Positions 55,869-64,000 of a stretch of DNA of 64,000 nucleotides are shown in pieces (within the stretch, counting starts at the first letter, position 1; each line of letters begins with the position of its first letter). Source of the stretch: Niveispirillum irakense DSM 11586 (GTDB taxonomy: Bacteria > Pseudomonadota > Alphaproteobacteria > Azospirillales > Azospirillaceae); NCBI RefSeq assembly GCF_000429645.1, contig NZ_KE386933.1:918517-982516 (forward strand), in the 5' to 3' direction. The notes beneath the pieces were generated by a model, which saw only the letters and a program-made list of their open reading frames with translations, had not been told where the DNA came from and did not search any database. The position numbers were made by a program, and so were the translations under genes.

Positions 55869-56570
55869 GTGGTCCGTTTCGAGAATGTCGGATTGCGCTA
55901 CGGCAATGGGCCGGAGGTGCTGCGCGATCTCAGTTTCGAACTGGCGCCCGGCTCCTTCCAGTTCCTGACCGGCCCCACCGGTGCCGGTAAGTCCAGCCTG
56001 CTGAAACTGCTTTACCTGTCGGAGCGGCCGTCACGGGGCTTGATCACCCTGTTTGGGGAACCTTTATCCAAGGTGCCACGGGCGAAGCTGCCGGAACTGC
56101 GGCGTCGAATCGGCGTCGTGTTCCAGGATTTCCGCCTGCTGGACCATATGACCGTGTTTGACAATGTGGCCTTGCCGCTGCGCATCTCCGGGCATGAAGA
56201 ACGCCATGTCCGGGAAGCGGTGACCGATCTGCTGGCCTGGGTTGGCTTGGCGGATAAGCTGCATGCCCTGCCACCCACCCTGTCTGGTGGTCAAAAGCAG
56301 TTGGTCGCCATTGCGCGGGCCGTGATCAACAACCCGCAACTGATCGTCGCGGACGAGCCGACGGGCAATATCGACCGCGACATGTCGATGAAGATCATGC
56401 GGCTGTTCATCGAGTTGAACAAGCAGGGCACGACCGTCATCGTCGCCACCCACGACTGGCCACTGATCGACCGGATGAAACGGCCGATGCTGGAACTGTT
56501 CGAAGGCAAGTTGGCCGAAGCCTCCTGGTGGTTGAAGCCGGGCGAACCGCTGGAACCGGAACCGGTTTGA
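55869..56570 (+). CDS. ftsE: Cell division ATP-binding protein FtsE
   Basis: FtsE is the ABC ATPase of the FtsEX complex that controls septal peptidoglycan hydrolases. The 233-residue protein has Walker A GPTGAGKS (35-42), the FtsE-like Q-loop VVFQDFRLLDHMTVFDNVALPL, the signature LSGGQKQLVAIARA, and Walker B LIVADEPTGNID. The signature LSGGQKQL differs from the usual LSGGEQQR, but alphaproteobacterial FtsE proteins vary here. The start is GTG 55869. ftsX is not downstream, where it normally lies. Confidence 0.9.
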   Translation: MVRFENVGLRYGNGPEVLRDLSFELAPGSFQFLTGPTGAGKSSLLKLLYLSERPSRGLITLFGEPLSKVPRAKLPELRRRIGVVFQDFRLLDHMTVFDNVALPLRISGHEERHVREAVTDLLAWVGLADKLHALPPTLSGGQKQLVAIARAVINNPQLIVADEPTGNIDRDMSMKIMRLFIELNKQGTTVIVATHDWPLIDRMKRPMLELFEGKLAEASWWLKPGEPLEPEPV

Positions 56571-56634
56571 AGCGGCGTATCCGCCTCCCCCATCCTCCCT
56601 GCACTCCTCTATTTGACCTCCAAGGACAATTTTC

Positions 56635-57333
56635 ATGCGTCTCGTCCGGCTGATCGCCAATCTGGGCTATGGCAGCCAGCGTGATGTGAAAATGTTGCTG
56701 CGGGCCGGGCGCGTGACGCGACGGGATGGCACTATCCTGTCCGATGGCGACAAGGCTGAGCATGAGGATATCCTGATCGACGGGGAGGAACTGGACCCGC
56801 CGCAGGGCTGCGTGCTGATGCTGAATAAGCCGGCCGGCTATACCTGTTCCACCAGCGATCCGGGCCGGGTGGTTTATGAATTGCTGCCGGAGCGGTTTGA
56901 ATACCGCAATCCCATCATCGCCCCGGTTGGCCGGCTGGATCGGGACACGACCGGTCTTCTGCTGCTGACCGATGATGGCCAGTTGCTCCACCGCATCATC
57001 TCGCCCAAGGCCAATGTGCCCAAAGTCTATGAGGCGGAACTGGCCCGTCCCCTGACGGGGGATGAGAAGGATATTTTTGCCAGCGGCACCTTGATGCTGA
57101 AATCGGAAAAGACCCCGCTCTTGCCGGCGACTTTGGAAGCCTTAGATGAGAAAAAGGCGCGGCTGACCATTCAGGAAGGGCGTTATCACCAGATCCGCCG
57201 CATGTTCGCCGCCGTCGGCAACCATGTTGAAACCCTGCACCGCGCCCGCATCGGTGCGCTGGATCTGGGTGATCTGGAAGAGGGGGACTGGCGCCTGCTG
57301 GAGGGCGATGAGGTGGCGAAGATATTCGCCTGA
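56635..57333 (+). CDS. RsuA-family 16S rRNA pseudouridine synthase
   Basis: RsuA-type enzymes isomerise a uridine of 16S rRNA (U516 in E. coli). The 232-residue protein has an N-terminal S4-like RNA-binding segment (MRLVRLIANLGYGSQRDVKM), the catalytic motif VGRLDRDTTGLLLLTDDG with its active-site Asp, and the C-terminal EGRYHQIRRMFAAVGNHV. It converges on ftsY, with a shared terminator. Confidence 0.93.
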   Translation: MRLVRLIANLGYGSQRDVKMLLRAGRVTRRDGTILSDGDKAEHEDILIDGEELDPPQGCVLMLNKPAGYTCSTSDPGRVVYELLPERFEYRNPIIAPVGRLDRDTTGLLLLTDDGQLLHRIISPKANVPKVYEAELARPLTGDEKDIFASGTLMLKSEKTPLLPATLEALDEKKARLTIQEGRYHQIRRMFAAVGNHVETLHRARIGALDLGDLEEGDWRLLEGDEVAKIFA

Positions 57334-57357
57334 CCCTGCCCCATAAAAGGGGCAGGG
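57334..57357. terminator. Terminator between the pseudouridine synthase gene and ftsY
   Basis: A perfect 9-bp stem (CCCTGCCCC) with the loop ATAAAA, between two converging genes. No long T-run on either side. Confidence 0.65.
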
Positions 57358-57373
57358 AAACAGAGGGCGGGTC

Positions 57374-58753
57374 TTACTCCAACCCGACCAAGGCGCGGGC
57401 GAAGCTGTCGGCCTCGAAGGGGCGCAGGTCGTAAACGCCTTCGCCAACGCCGATGGCGTGGACGGGCAGCTTGAATTTCTCGGCCAGCGCAACCAGCACG
57501 CCGCCACGGGCAGAGCCATCAAGCTTGGTCAGGATCAGGCCGTTGATGGACACCATGTCCTTGAACACTTCCACCTGGCTGTGTGCGTTCTGGCCGGTGG
57601 TGGCATCCAGCGTCAGCAAGGTGGTGTGCGGCGCGTCGGGCTGCACCTTCTTGATTACGCGGACGATCTTGCGCAACTCTTCCATCAGCCCGGCCTTGTT
57701 CTGCAAGCGACCGGCCGTGTCGATCAACAGCACGTCAGCCCCGGCGGCGGTGGCCTTTTCCAAAGCCTCATAGGCAAGGCCGGCAGCATCGGCGCCGGTC
57801 GGCTTGGAGATGACAGGGCAGCCTGTCCGCTCCCCCCAGATCTGCAACTGGCTGACAGCGGCGGCGCGGAACGTGTCACCGGCGGCCAGCCACACATTCT
57901 TGCCCTCAGCGCGGAACTGACGGGCCAGCTTGCCGATTGTGGTGGTCTTGCCGGTGCCATTAACGCCGACCAGCAGGATCACATGCGGCTTCTTGGTCGT
58001 GTCGATCACCAGTGGCTGGGCCACCGGCTGCACGATCTTCTGCACCTCGGCGGCCAGATATTGCTTCACCTCTTCCGCCGTCACTTCTTTGCCAAAGCGG
58101 GTCTTGGCAAGGCCAGCAGCCAGACGGGCGGCGGTGACCGGGCCCAGATCGGCCCGGATCAGCAGTTCTTCCAACTCCTCCAGCGCCTCATCATCCAGCT
58201 TCTTCTTGGTAAAGATGCCACTGATGCCATCGGTCAGACGCGCAGTGGATTTGGACAGGCCGTCCTTCAGCCGGGAGAACCAGCTTTTGCGTTCCGGCTT
58301 GTCCTCCAGTTCCGGCAGCGGTTCCTCCGCCAGGGCGGCGGCCTCGGCGCTGGGGGCAGCGGTGAAAACGGGGATCGGAATTTCGATCTCTGCCGGCTTT
58401 TCCGCTGGTTCCGGCGCGGCTGGCTCCGGGCTGGGGGCGGGTACCGGGACGGGGATTTCCACCTCAGCCGGTTCTTCCTTCACCGGCTCCACCACGGGGG
58501 TTGGGGGCGGCGGTGCAGGTGGCGTCACCAGCGGTTCCGGCACAACCGGGGCTGCCGGCGGGGCCGGGGGCAGCGGCGGCGGGGAAACCGGGACCGGAAT
58601 CGGAATGGTGATCTCGCCCGGTTCTTCCTTGACCTGATCGGGCGTGATGTCCGGTTCGTCCCCGGCTTTTTCAAGCGCGGGGGACGGGCGACGAAGCCGC
58701 ATGTCGTTTTCAGGCGACGGCTGCGGGTCTTTCTTCTTGAACCAGTTCAGCAT
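57374..58753 (-). CDS. ftsY: Signal recognition particle receptor FtsY
   Basis: FtsY docks SRP-ribosome complexes at the membrane. The N-terminal 155 or so residues are acidic and Pro-rich and carry three copies of an E-I/V-x-IP-I/V-PV motif. The conserved N and G domains follow with GVNGTGKTTTIGKLA, DTAGRLQNK, TLLTLDATTGQNA and LTKLDGSARGG. The final AVGVGEGVYDLRPF is standard. It is coupled to mtaB by a TGATG overlap. The N-terminal tail would be the membrane-targeting region. Confidence 0.95.
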   Translation of the reverse strand: MLNWFKKKDPQPSPENDMRLRRPSPALEKAGDEPDITPDQVKEEPGEITIPIPVPVSPPPLPPAPPAAPVVPEPLVTPPAPPPPTPVVEPVKEEPAEVEIPVPVPAPSPEPAAPEPAEKPAEIEIPIPVFTAAPSAEAAALAEEPLPELEDKPERKSWFSRLKDGLSKSTARLTDGISGIFTKKKLDDEALEELEELLIRADLGPVTAARLAAGLAKTRFGKEVTAEEVKQYLAAEVQKIVQPVAQPLVIDTTKKPHVILLVGVNGTGKTTTIGKLARQFRAEGKNVWLAAGDTFRAAAVSQLQIWGERTGCPVISKPTGADAAGLAYEALEKATAAGADVLLIDTAGRLQNKAGLMEELRKIVRVIKKVQPDAPHTTLLTLDATTGQNAHSQVEVFKDMVSINGLILTKLDGSARGGVLVALAEKFKLPVHAIGVGEGVYDLRPFEADSFARALVGLE

Positions 58754-60102
58754 CAGTCCAGGACCGTGGCGGTAAGTTGGTGGCCGGCAATGCCGGTAAT
58801 ATGGGCGCGCAGGATCGTTCCGGGTTCATAATGGTCCGGTACGCGCACTTCGGCAAAGCCCTCATTGCGACCCAGGCCAGATTTCTCGACCAGTACGCTG
58901 ACGGAACGACCCACCTGGGAGGCGAGATAGGCTGCCACCTGCGCCTCACCAGCCGCGCGCAGCCGGGCCGCACGTTCCTTGCGGATGGGGCCGGGCACCT
59001 GGGGCATCTTGGCCGCCGGCGTGCCGGGGCGGGGGCTGTAGGGGAAGACGTGCAGCCAGGTCAGCCCGCATTGTTCGACAATGCGCAGGCTGTTCTGGAA
59101 CATCTCCTCCGTCTCCGTCGGGAAGCCGGCGATGATATCGGCACCAAAGACGATATCCGGGCGTAACGACCGGGCCTTTTCGGCAAAGGCGATGGCATCA
59201 TCGCGCAGATGGCGACGCTTCATCCGCTTCAAGATCATGTCGTCGCCAGCCTGCAAGGACAGGTGCAGATGTGGCATGAGGCGCGGTTCTTCAGCGATCA
59301 GCCGCCACAGATCCTCATCCATCTCCACCGCATCCAGCGATGACAGGCGCAGGCGCGGCAGTTCCGGCACGGCGGCCAGCAGGCGGCGGGTCATCTGGCC
59401 CAGGCTGGGATTGCCCGGCAGATCGGCCCCGAAGGAGGTGATATCCACCCCGGTCAACACCACCTCATTATAGCCCGACGCCACCAGGGCACGGACCTGG
59501 GCGACAATCTCCCCCATCGGCACAGAGCGGGAATTGCCGCGGCCAAAGGGGATGATGCAGAAGGTGCAGCGATGGTCACAGCCATTCTGCACCTGGACAA
59601 AGGCGCGGGCGCGCCCTTCCATGCCCTGGATCAGATGGCCCGCCGTCTCCTTCACGCTCATGATATCGTTGACGGCGACACGTTCGGCGGCACCGGTGCC
59701 GAAATCGGACCAGGGGGCGGCGGTCAGCTTGGCATCATTGCCCAGCACATGATCCACCTCGCCCATGGCGGCGAATTTCTCCGGGCTGACCTGGGCGGCA
59801 CAGCCGGTGACGATGATCTTGGCTTCAGGCCGTTCCCGGCGCATGCGGCGGATGGTCTGGCGGGCTTGGCGCTCCGCTTCCGCCGTGACGGCGCAGGTAT
59901 TGACGATGACCACATCCGCCAGCCCGGCTTGCCGGGCATGGGTGCGCATCACTTCCGATTCATAGGCATTCAGCCGGCAGCCGAAGGTGACCAGCGTGGG
60001 TTCCCCCACACCGCCGGTGACTTCCGCCGGGCCGCCTTCGCCGCCCTCATGCGCATGGTCATGCAGGTCGGCGGCATCGGGCAGGTTGGTTTCCACACTC
60101 AT
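58753..60102 (-). CDS. mtaB: tRNA t6A37 methylthiotransferase MtaB
   Basis: MtaB adds methylthio to N6-threonylcarbamoyl-A37 of tRNAs. The 449-residue radical-SAM protein has the N-terminal cluster cysteines (TFGCRLNAYESEVM, NTCAVTAEAERQARQ, VTGCAAQ), the radical-SAM motif CDHRCTFCIIPFGRG and a C-terminal TRAM-like domain. About 33 His/Glu/Gly-rich residues precede the conserved part, a possible extension or a start too far upstream. It overlaps dapF and ftsY on either side. Confidence 0.94.
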   Translation of the reverse strand: MSVETNLPDAADLHDHAHEGGEGGPAEVTGGVGEPTLVTFGCRLNAYESEVMRTHARQAGLADVVIVNTCAVTAEAERQARQTIRRMRRERPEAKIIVTGCAAQVSPEKFAAMGEVDHVLGNDAKLTAAPWSDFGTGAAERVAVNDIMSVKETAGHLIQGMEGRARAFVQVQNGCDHRCTFCIIPFGRGNSRSVPMGEIVAQVRALVASGYNEVVLTGVDITSFGADLPGNPSLGQMTRRLLAAVPELPRLRLSSLDAVEMDEDLWRLIAEEPRLMPHLHLSLQAGDDMILKRMKRRHLRDDAIAFAEKARSLRPDIVFGADIIAGFPTETEEMFQNSLRIVEQCGLTWLHVFPYSPRPGTPAAKMPQVPGPIRKERAARLRAAGEAQVAAYLASQVGRSVSVLVEKSGLGRNEGFAEVRVPDHYEPGTILRAHITGIAGHQLTATVLD

Positions 60103-60941
60103 GCCGGCACGTCCAGCAGGCTGTTATCCAGGGTGCCGGTGAAGGAAGTGGCCACCGGCCCGGTCATCAGCACATGGCCGTTCTCCAGCCATTCAATGAT
60201 CAGGTCACCACCATCCAGGCTCACGGTGACAAGCCGGCCTTCCACCAGCCCGCGCCTTATGGCGGCCACACCGACGGCGCAGGCGCCCGACCCGCAAGCC
60301 TGGGTGATGCCGGCCCCGCGTTCCCACACCCGCATCCGCACCGATGCCGGCCCGGTGACATGCACCACTTCGATATTGGCGCGGTCGGGGAACAGGGGGG
60401 CGGTCTCCAGCAGCGGGCCGAACTTTGGCAGGTCCACCGCCTCGACATCTTCCACAAAAAAGACGGCGTGGGGGTTACCCATGTTCACGCAAACCGGATC
60501 AGCCAGCGGACCTTCGGCCAGATCGACATGGGCAGTATCAGCGGCGCGGGCCAGCGGTATGGACTGCCAGTCCAGCCGTGCCGGCCCCATATCCACCGTC
60601 ACAAGCCCATCCGGGCGGATGGTGCAGGCCAGCAGGCCGGAAATGGTCTGGATGGTCAGACGCTCCCGCCCCAGATCGCGCGCCACCAGGGACGCGACGC
60701 AGCGCGTGGCATTGCCACAGGCACCGGCCTCGCTGCCATCCGGGTTCAGGATGCGCATGAAAATATCAGCCGCCGGCTCTGCGGGCGGTTCCATGATGAT
60801 CAATTGATCGAAACCAACGCCTTTTCGCCGGTCGGCGATGGCGCGCGCCTGCGCTGCCGAAAAGCGGATCGGTCGGGTGCGGCCGTCGACAATGACGAAA
60901 TCATTGCCCAGCCCCTGCATCTTGAGAAAATCGATCATCAT
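60099..60941 (-). CDS. dapF: Diaminopimelate epimerase
   Basis: DapF interconverts LL- and meso-diaminopimelate for lysine and peptidoglycan. The 280-residue protein has the two catalytic cysteines in EAGACGNATRCVA and QACGSGACAVG, and the N-terminal KMQGLGNDFVIVD. It overlaps mtaB by four bases (ATGA). The cluster dapF-mtaB-ftsY is a typical alphaproteobacterial order. Confidence 0.96.
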   Translation of the reverse strand: MMIDFLKMQGLGNDFVIVDGRTRPIRFSAAQARAIADRRKGVGFDQLIIMEPPAEPAADIFMRILNPDGSEAGACGNATRCVASLVARDLGRERLTIQTISGLLACTIRPDGLVTVDMGPARLDWQSIPLARAADTAHVDLAEGPLADPVCVNMGNPHAVFFVEDVEAVDLPKFGPLLETAPLFPDRANIEVVHVTGPASVRMRVWERGAGITQACGSGACAVGVAAIRRGLVEGRLVTVSLDGGDLIIEWLENGHVLMTGPVATSFTGTLDNSLLDVPA

Positions 60942-61106
60942 GATGGGGCTTTATATGGCGATGCAGGGCCCCAGGTAAACGGGCAGTGCCGCCGGGGCGG
61001 GAATGCGCGGGGCAGGGGGATGCGTTATCAACGAAATCGACGAAAGGCTTTAGGAGCGATTGGACCTCAAATCTTCTTGTTACTGCTTCCCGCTGACGAT
61101 CTTTGA

Positions 61107-61403
61107 TCACTGTGGAAGGCACTTCCAAAGAGTAGGGTTTCGCCTCGCATGCAAGCAGGCGAAAATCTCGACAACGTTGCCACGGATGCGGAAGAACAGA
61201 CTATAAGGAAATCGGCGAAATACTGCGCGTCTGATGTCCCGCCGTACAATCTGATAAAGAGCTGGATTATCAGCCAACTGCCGGGCGATGTTCAGGAACT
61301 CTTCCATGAACCGTGATCCAAGACCGGGCGCCTCACTGTCGTACCAGTCCCGCGCGGCGGCAAGGTCAGCTTCTGCCTGCTGGGTCAGGACGACCTGCAT
61401 CAC
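61107..61403 (-). CDS. RelE/ParE-family toxin (second locus)
   Basis: The 98-residue basic protein shows the RelE/ParE fold pattern: QQAEADLAAARDWYDSEAPGLGSRF, then RRDIRRAVFRRFPYSLFFRIRG and VVEIFACLHARRNP. It overlaps the upstream antitoxin by four bases. It clearly differs in sequence from the first toxin at 18.8 kb. Confidence 0.87.
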   Translation of the reverse strand: MMQVVLTQQAEADLAAARDWYDSEAPGLGSRFMEEFLNIARQLADNPALYQIVRRDIRRAVFRRFPYSLFFRIRGNVVEIFACLHARRNPTLWKCLPQ

Positions 61404-61609
61404 CGATAACGTGCCGTCAACTCATCATAGACGGTGAAGGCGTCTCGTCCCTGCTTGATATCTGTGTCCAGTGTTGCATAACGGCGGTCAAGCTCGGCAA
61501 CCTGTTCCGCCGTCAGAGGGACGTTGTCAGCTTCGATACTGTCCCAAAGCTCGCCGATCAGATCAAGCTTCTCAGCTGACGTCATACGGCTGAAATCGAG
61601 CGTCGCCAC
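61400..61609 (-). CDS. Addiction-module antitoxin of the TIGR02574 type
   Basis: A 69-residue acidic protein with the recurrent pattern SAEKLDLIGELWDSIEADNV, then LTAEQVAELDRRYATLD. These small proteins pair with RelE/ParE-type toxins and neutralise them. No DNA-binding motif is obvious. It lies on the minus strand between the rsmC-like gene and its toxin partner. Confidence 0.83.
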   Translation of the reverse strand: MATLDFSRMTSAEKLDLIGELWDSIEADNVPLTAEQVAELDRRYATLDTDIKQGRDAFTVYDELTARYR

Positions 61610-61715
61610 AGCGGGTTCCTCCCCATAAAATCGTTTACGCCTGCTGTATCGTGCCTAGGTGATCTTAATTGATTGTGGCTTTGGTATCAACGCGACGGGC
61701 TGTCCTTTAAATGTC

Positions 61716-62735
61716 CTACGCCCGCGCCTCAATCAGCTTGAAGCCATCGGCTTCCGCCACCAGCCGGCGTTCCTTGAAATGGGCGTCGATCGCGGCTTCA
61801 TAGGGAAGCTGGCGGTTGGCGACCATCAGCATCAGCCCGCCTTTTTCCAGGCAATGGGCGGCCTGCTGAATGAAGGCGGTGCCCAGTTCGATATCCGTCG
61901 CCTTGCCGCTATGGAAGGGCGGATTCATGATCACACTGTGATAGCGCTGGCGGGGCAGTCCCTTGGTCACATCCGCCCAATGAAAGCGGATGGGGGGTTC
62001 GCCGGACAGCGGCTGAATATTCAGCTTCGCCGCTTCCAGTGCTGCCGCATCGGCTTCGAACAGATCCAGCCCTTTCAGGTGGCGACCGGTTTTCAGCAGC
62101 ATGGCGGACAGGTAGCCCCAGCCGGCCCCCAGATCGGCGATACGGCCGCGCACGTCGCCGGGCAGATGATCGGCCAGCAGCTTCGATCCGCGGTCGATCT
62201 TGTTCCAGCCATGCATGCCGGGGCCGGCATGGAATCCAGTTTCCGGGACAAGGCGGGTGGCCCCACCGGCCAGCCAGCCCTTTAACAGCGCCGGCATCTC
62301 CCCTTCCTGCTTACGGGTCCAGAAGATGCGGGCATGGAATTTGGAGGCGGTTTCCAATGGTCCCAGCGCCTTGGCCACATCCTTCTGCAGGCTGGCGGCC
62401 CCGGTATCATTGTCGCCGGCACAGAGCAACAGGCCACCTACGGGCAGGGCGGCCCAGGCCTGGGCAATGGCGGCCAGGCTGTCGGCCTTGTGCTTGGTCA
62501 GCGGGCACAGGGCGGCATCGAAGGGGCCAGCCTCTGCCGGCAAGGCCGCCTCAACCTTGAAACCACCGGCCAGCAGCGCATCATGATCGGGCTTGAACCC
62601 GGTGATGCAGAGAAGGTTCTGCCGCCAGTCCGCATCCAGCGCCGCATCGGCATGGGCACGCAGCATCAGCGCCTGGGCAGGCGGCTTCAGCATTCCGGTG
62701 GTGAAGGGGTGAAGCAGGGCTTTGATCGTCGACAT
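61716..62735 (-). CDS. RsmC-like SAM-dependent methyltransferase
   Basis: The 339-residue protein has an N-terminal half like the inactive duplicated domain of RsmC and a C-terminal Rossmann domain with the SAM loop IADLGAGWGYLSAM (about 199-212) and the catalytic NPPF at 271-274 (VIMNPPFHSG). RsmC methylates G1207 of 16S rRNA. The Asn-Pro-Pro-Phe motif fits an N2-guanine methyltransferase; substrate identity is inference. It is divergent from the membrane protein at the right edge. Confidence 0.88.
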   Translation of the reverse strand: MSTIKALLHPFTTGMLKPPAQALMLRAHADAALDADWRQNLLCITGFKPDHDALLAGGFKVEAALPAEAGPFDAALCPLTKHKADSLAAIAQAWAALPVGGLLLCAGDNDTGAASLQKDVAKALGPLETASKFHARIFWTRKQEGEMPALLKGWLAGGATRLVPETGFHAGPGMHGWNKIDRGSKLLADHLPGDVRGRIADLGAGWGYLSAMLLKTGRHLKGLDLFEADAAALEAAKLNIQPLSGEPPIRFHWADVTKGLPRQRYHSVIMNPPFHSGKATDIELGTAFIQQAAHCLEKGGLMLMVANRQLPYEAAIDAHFKERRLVAEADGFKLIEARA

Positions 62736-62884
62736 GGGATCGGGTGGTAACCCAATGCGTTATCCCTGTCGAGCGGAGTGCCGAGGGCGGGGCCGCAAGC
62801 CTGCCTTGATCTTGCCCGAAGCCCCGCCTATCACGGAAGTCTGCAACCCGGCCGTTCGGCCCTCCCATCCGGTGAAACCAACCG

Positions 62885-64000
62885 ATGTCCCTGCATCCCG
62901 CCCCTGATGCCCGTCGCTGGCATCTGATCGCCCTGGCCGTGCTGATCCTGTTCCCGCTGCTGGTGGGGTTCTGGTCCCTGTCGCTGGGGCAGGATGGTAA
63001 TTGGGATTTGCGCAATTACCATTGGTACAATGCCTATGCCTATCTGACCGGGCGGGAACTGGCCCTGGATGTGGCGCCGGGGCAGGTGGCCACCTATTAT
63101 AACCCCACGCTGGATCTGCCGGTTTACTGGCTGGCGCAGATACTGCCGGCGCGCGGTGTCTCCTACGTCCTGTCGGTGGTGCAGGGGCTGAATGTCGTGC
63201 CCTTGTTCGGTCTGGCCTTCACCCTGCTGTCGCCGCTCGCGGCCAATGTGCGGCTGCGTACCCTGGCCGCCCTGGCGCTGGCCATTGTCGGCTTTTGCGG
63301 GGCGGGGCAGTTGGGCCTGTTGGGCGCCACCTTCTATGACAATGTCATCAGCCTGTTCGTGCTGGGGGCTGCATGGCTGGTGGTGGCCAAGGCAGATATC
63401 GTCTGGCAGGGCCGGGCGGGGGCGGCTTATGGCATTGTTTTCCTGGGCGGGCTGCTGGTTGGCAGTGCCGTGGGGCTGAAACAGCCAACCCTGCCCTTTG
63501 CCGTTGGCGCCTGTTTTGCCTTTCTGTTTGTGGGCGGTACGCTCTGGCGGCGCTTCTTCCTGTCCTTCTTCTTCGGGATCGGGGTGATCGCTGGTATGGC
63601 GATCTTCTCCGGCCACTGGATGTGGCATCTGTGGAGCTTCTACCAGAACCCGCTTTTCCCTTATTTCAACGATCTGTTCCGCTCCCCCTGGGGTGTGCCG
63701 GAGCCGTATCGCGATGATAAATTCATCCCCCACGGCTTCCTGAACAATCTGCTGTTCCCCTTCATCTGGTTGGCCGACCCGAAGAAGGTGGGGGAGATCA
63801 TCTTCCGCGACCTGCGGATCCCGGTCGCTTATATCGTGATGATCGCCACCCCCTTTATCCTGCTGGCCCTGCGGGGGCGGCAAGCCACCATGCTCGTGGC
63901 GCGCCGTCCGGCGCTTTATGTGCTGGTGGCGGGTGCCATCACTTATCTGGTCTGGCTGAAGCTGTTTGCCATCTATCGCTACCTGATCCCGCTGGAAATG
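62885..64000 (+). CDS. Polytopic membrane protein, GT-C glycosyltransferase-like, partial (C-terminus outside window)
   Basis: An ATG at 62885 opens a frame of 372 codons that runs off the right edge. It has an N-terminal membrane helix (LIALAVLILFPLLVGFWSLS), then NWDLRNYHWYNAYAYLTGRE, which resembles the first loop of GT-C/GT87-type glycosyltransferases, and eight or more further hydrophobic segments. Such enzymes use polyprenyl-phosphate sugars at the membrane. The Asp in this first loop is a candidate catalytic residue. Nothing in the neighbourhood shows the acceptor. Confidence 0.8.
   Translation, partial: MSLHPAPDARRWHLIALAVLILFPLLVGFWSLSLGQDGNWDLRNYHWYNAYAYLTGRELALDVAPGQVATYYNPTLDLPVYWLAQILPARGVSYVLSVVQGLNVVPLFGLAFTLLSPLAANVRLRTLAALALAIVGFCGAGQLGLLGATFYDNVISLFVLGAAWLVVAKADIVWQGRAGAAYGIVFLGGLLVGSAVGLKQPTLPFAVGACFAFLFVGGTLWRRFFLSFFFGIGVIAGMAIFSGHWMWHLWSFYQNPLFPYFNDLFRSPWGVPEPYRDDKFIPHGFLNNLLFPFIWLADPKKVGEIIFRDLRIPVAYIVMIATPFILLALRGRQATMLVARRPALYVLVAGAITYLVWLKLFAIYRYLIPLEM

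Overview
The window is chromosomal DNA of a GC-rich alphaproteobacterium. The gene orders dsbA-like/aroQ/accB/accC, zapA/6S RNA/5-FCL and eno/ftsB/pdhA/pdhB/pdhC/lpd/lipA/coq10-like are typical of the class. Two large TonB-dependent receptors and DUF3369-type signalling suggest Rhodospirillales, perhaps Azospirillaceae near Niveispirillum or Azospirillum; that placement is inference. Almost everything is core housekeeping. I see no prophage, insertion sequence, CRISPR array, rRNA or tRNA.

Layout. 1-5 kb: a partial TonB-dependent receptor diverges from a TPR protein with a C-terminal 2OG-Fe(II) oxygenase domain. 5-8.3 kb: accC, accB, aroQ and a secreted DsbA-like protein on the minus strand. 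8.5-15.5 kb: a response regulator with a degenerate HD-GYP domain, a secreted orphan, topA, dprA and a lysozyme-like protein. 15.7-22 kb: a class III aminotransferase, a DUF3126 protein, gap, a ParDE-type toxin-antitoxin pair, a multi-hairpin intergenic element and tkt. 22-24.4 kb: a coiled-coil protein, zapA, 6S RNA, 5-formyl-THF cyclo-ligase and ymdB. 24.5-28 kb: trpE and a PpiD-like chaperone. 28-34.2 kb: tpiA, secG, pyrG, kdsA, eno and ftsB. 34.3-43.4 kb: the pyruvate dehydrogenase genes, a small lipoprotein, an EEP-family protein, lipA, a coq10/RatA-like gene and bluB. 43.4-54.8 kb: a class I aminotransferase, a BepA-like M48 protease, a second TonB receptor, parC, recO and a PAS-GGDEF-EAL protein. 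54.9-64 kb: a ParA-like ATPase, ftsE, an RsuA-type pseudouridine synthase, ftsY, mtaB, dapF, a second toxin-antitoxin pair, an rsmC-like gene and a partial membrane protein.

The genes converge on central carbon flow. gap, tpiA, eno and tkt feed pyruvate to PDH. LipA makes the lipoyl cofactor that PDH needs, and accBC uses the acetyl-CoA. A second theme is division and envelope assembly: zapA, ftsB, ftsE, ftsY, secG, the PpiD-like and BepA-like proteins, and kdsA.

I found no convincing complete undescribed system. The best leads are an ftsE lacking ftsX but next to an unusual ParA-like ATPase, the triple-hairpin element at about 19.5 kb, the structured leader of the pdh operon, two cyclic-di-GMP proteins with altered motifs, and the receptor / TPR-oxygenase divergent pair.
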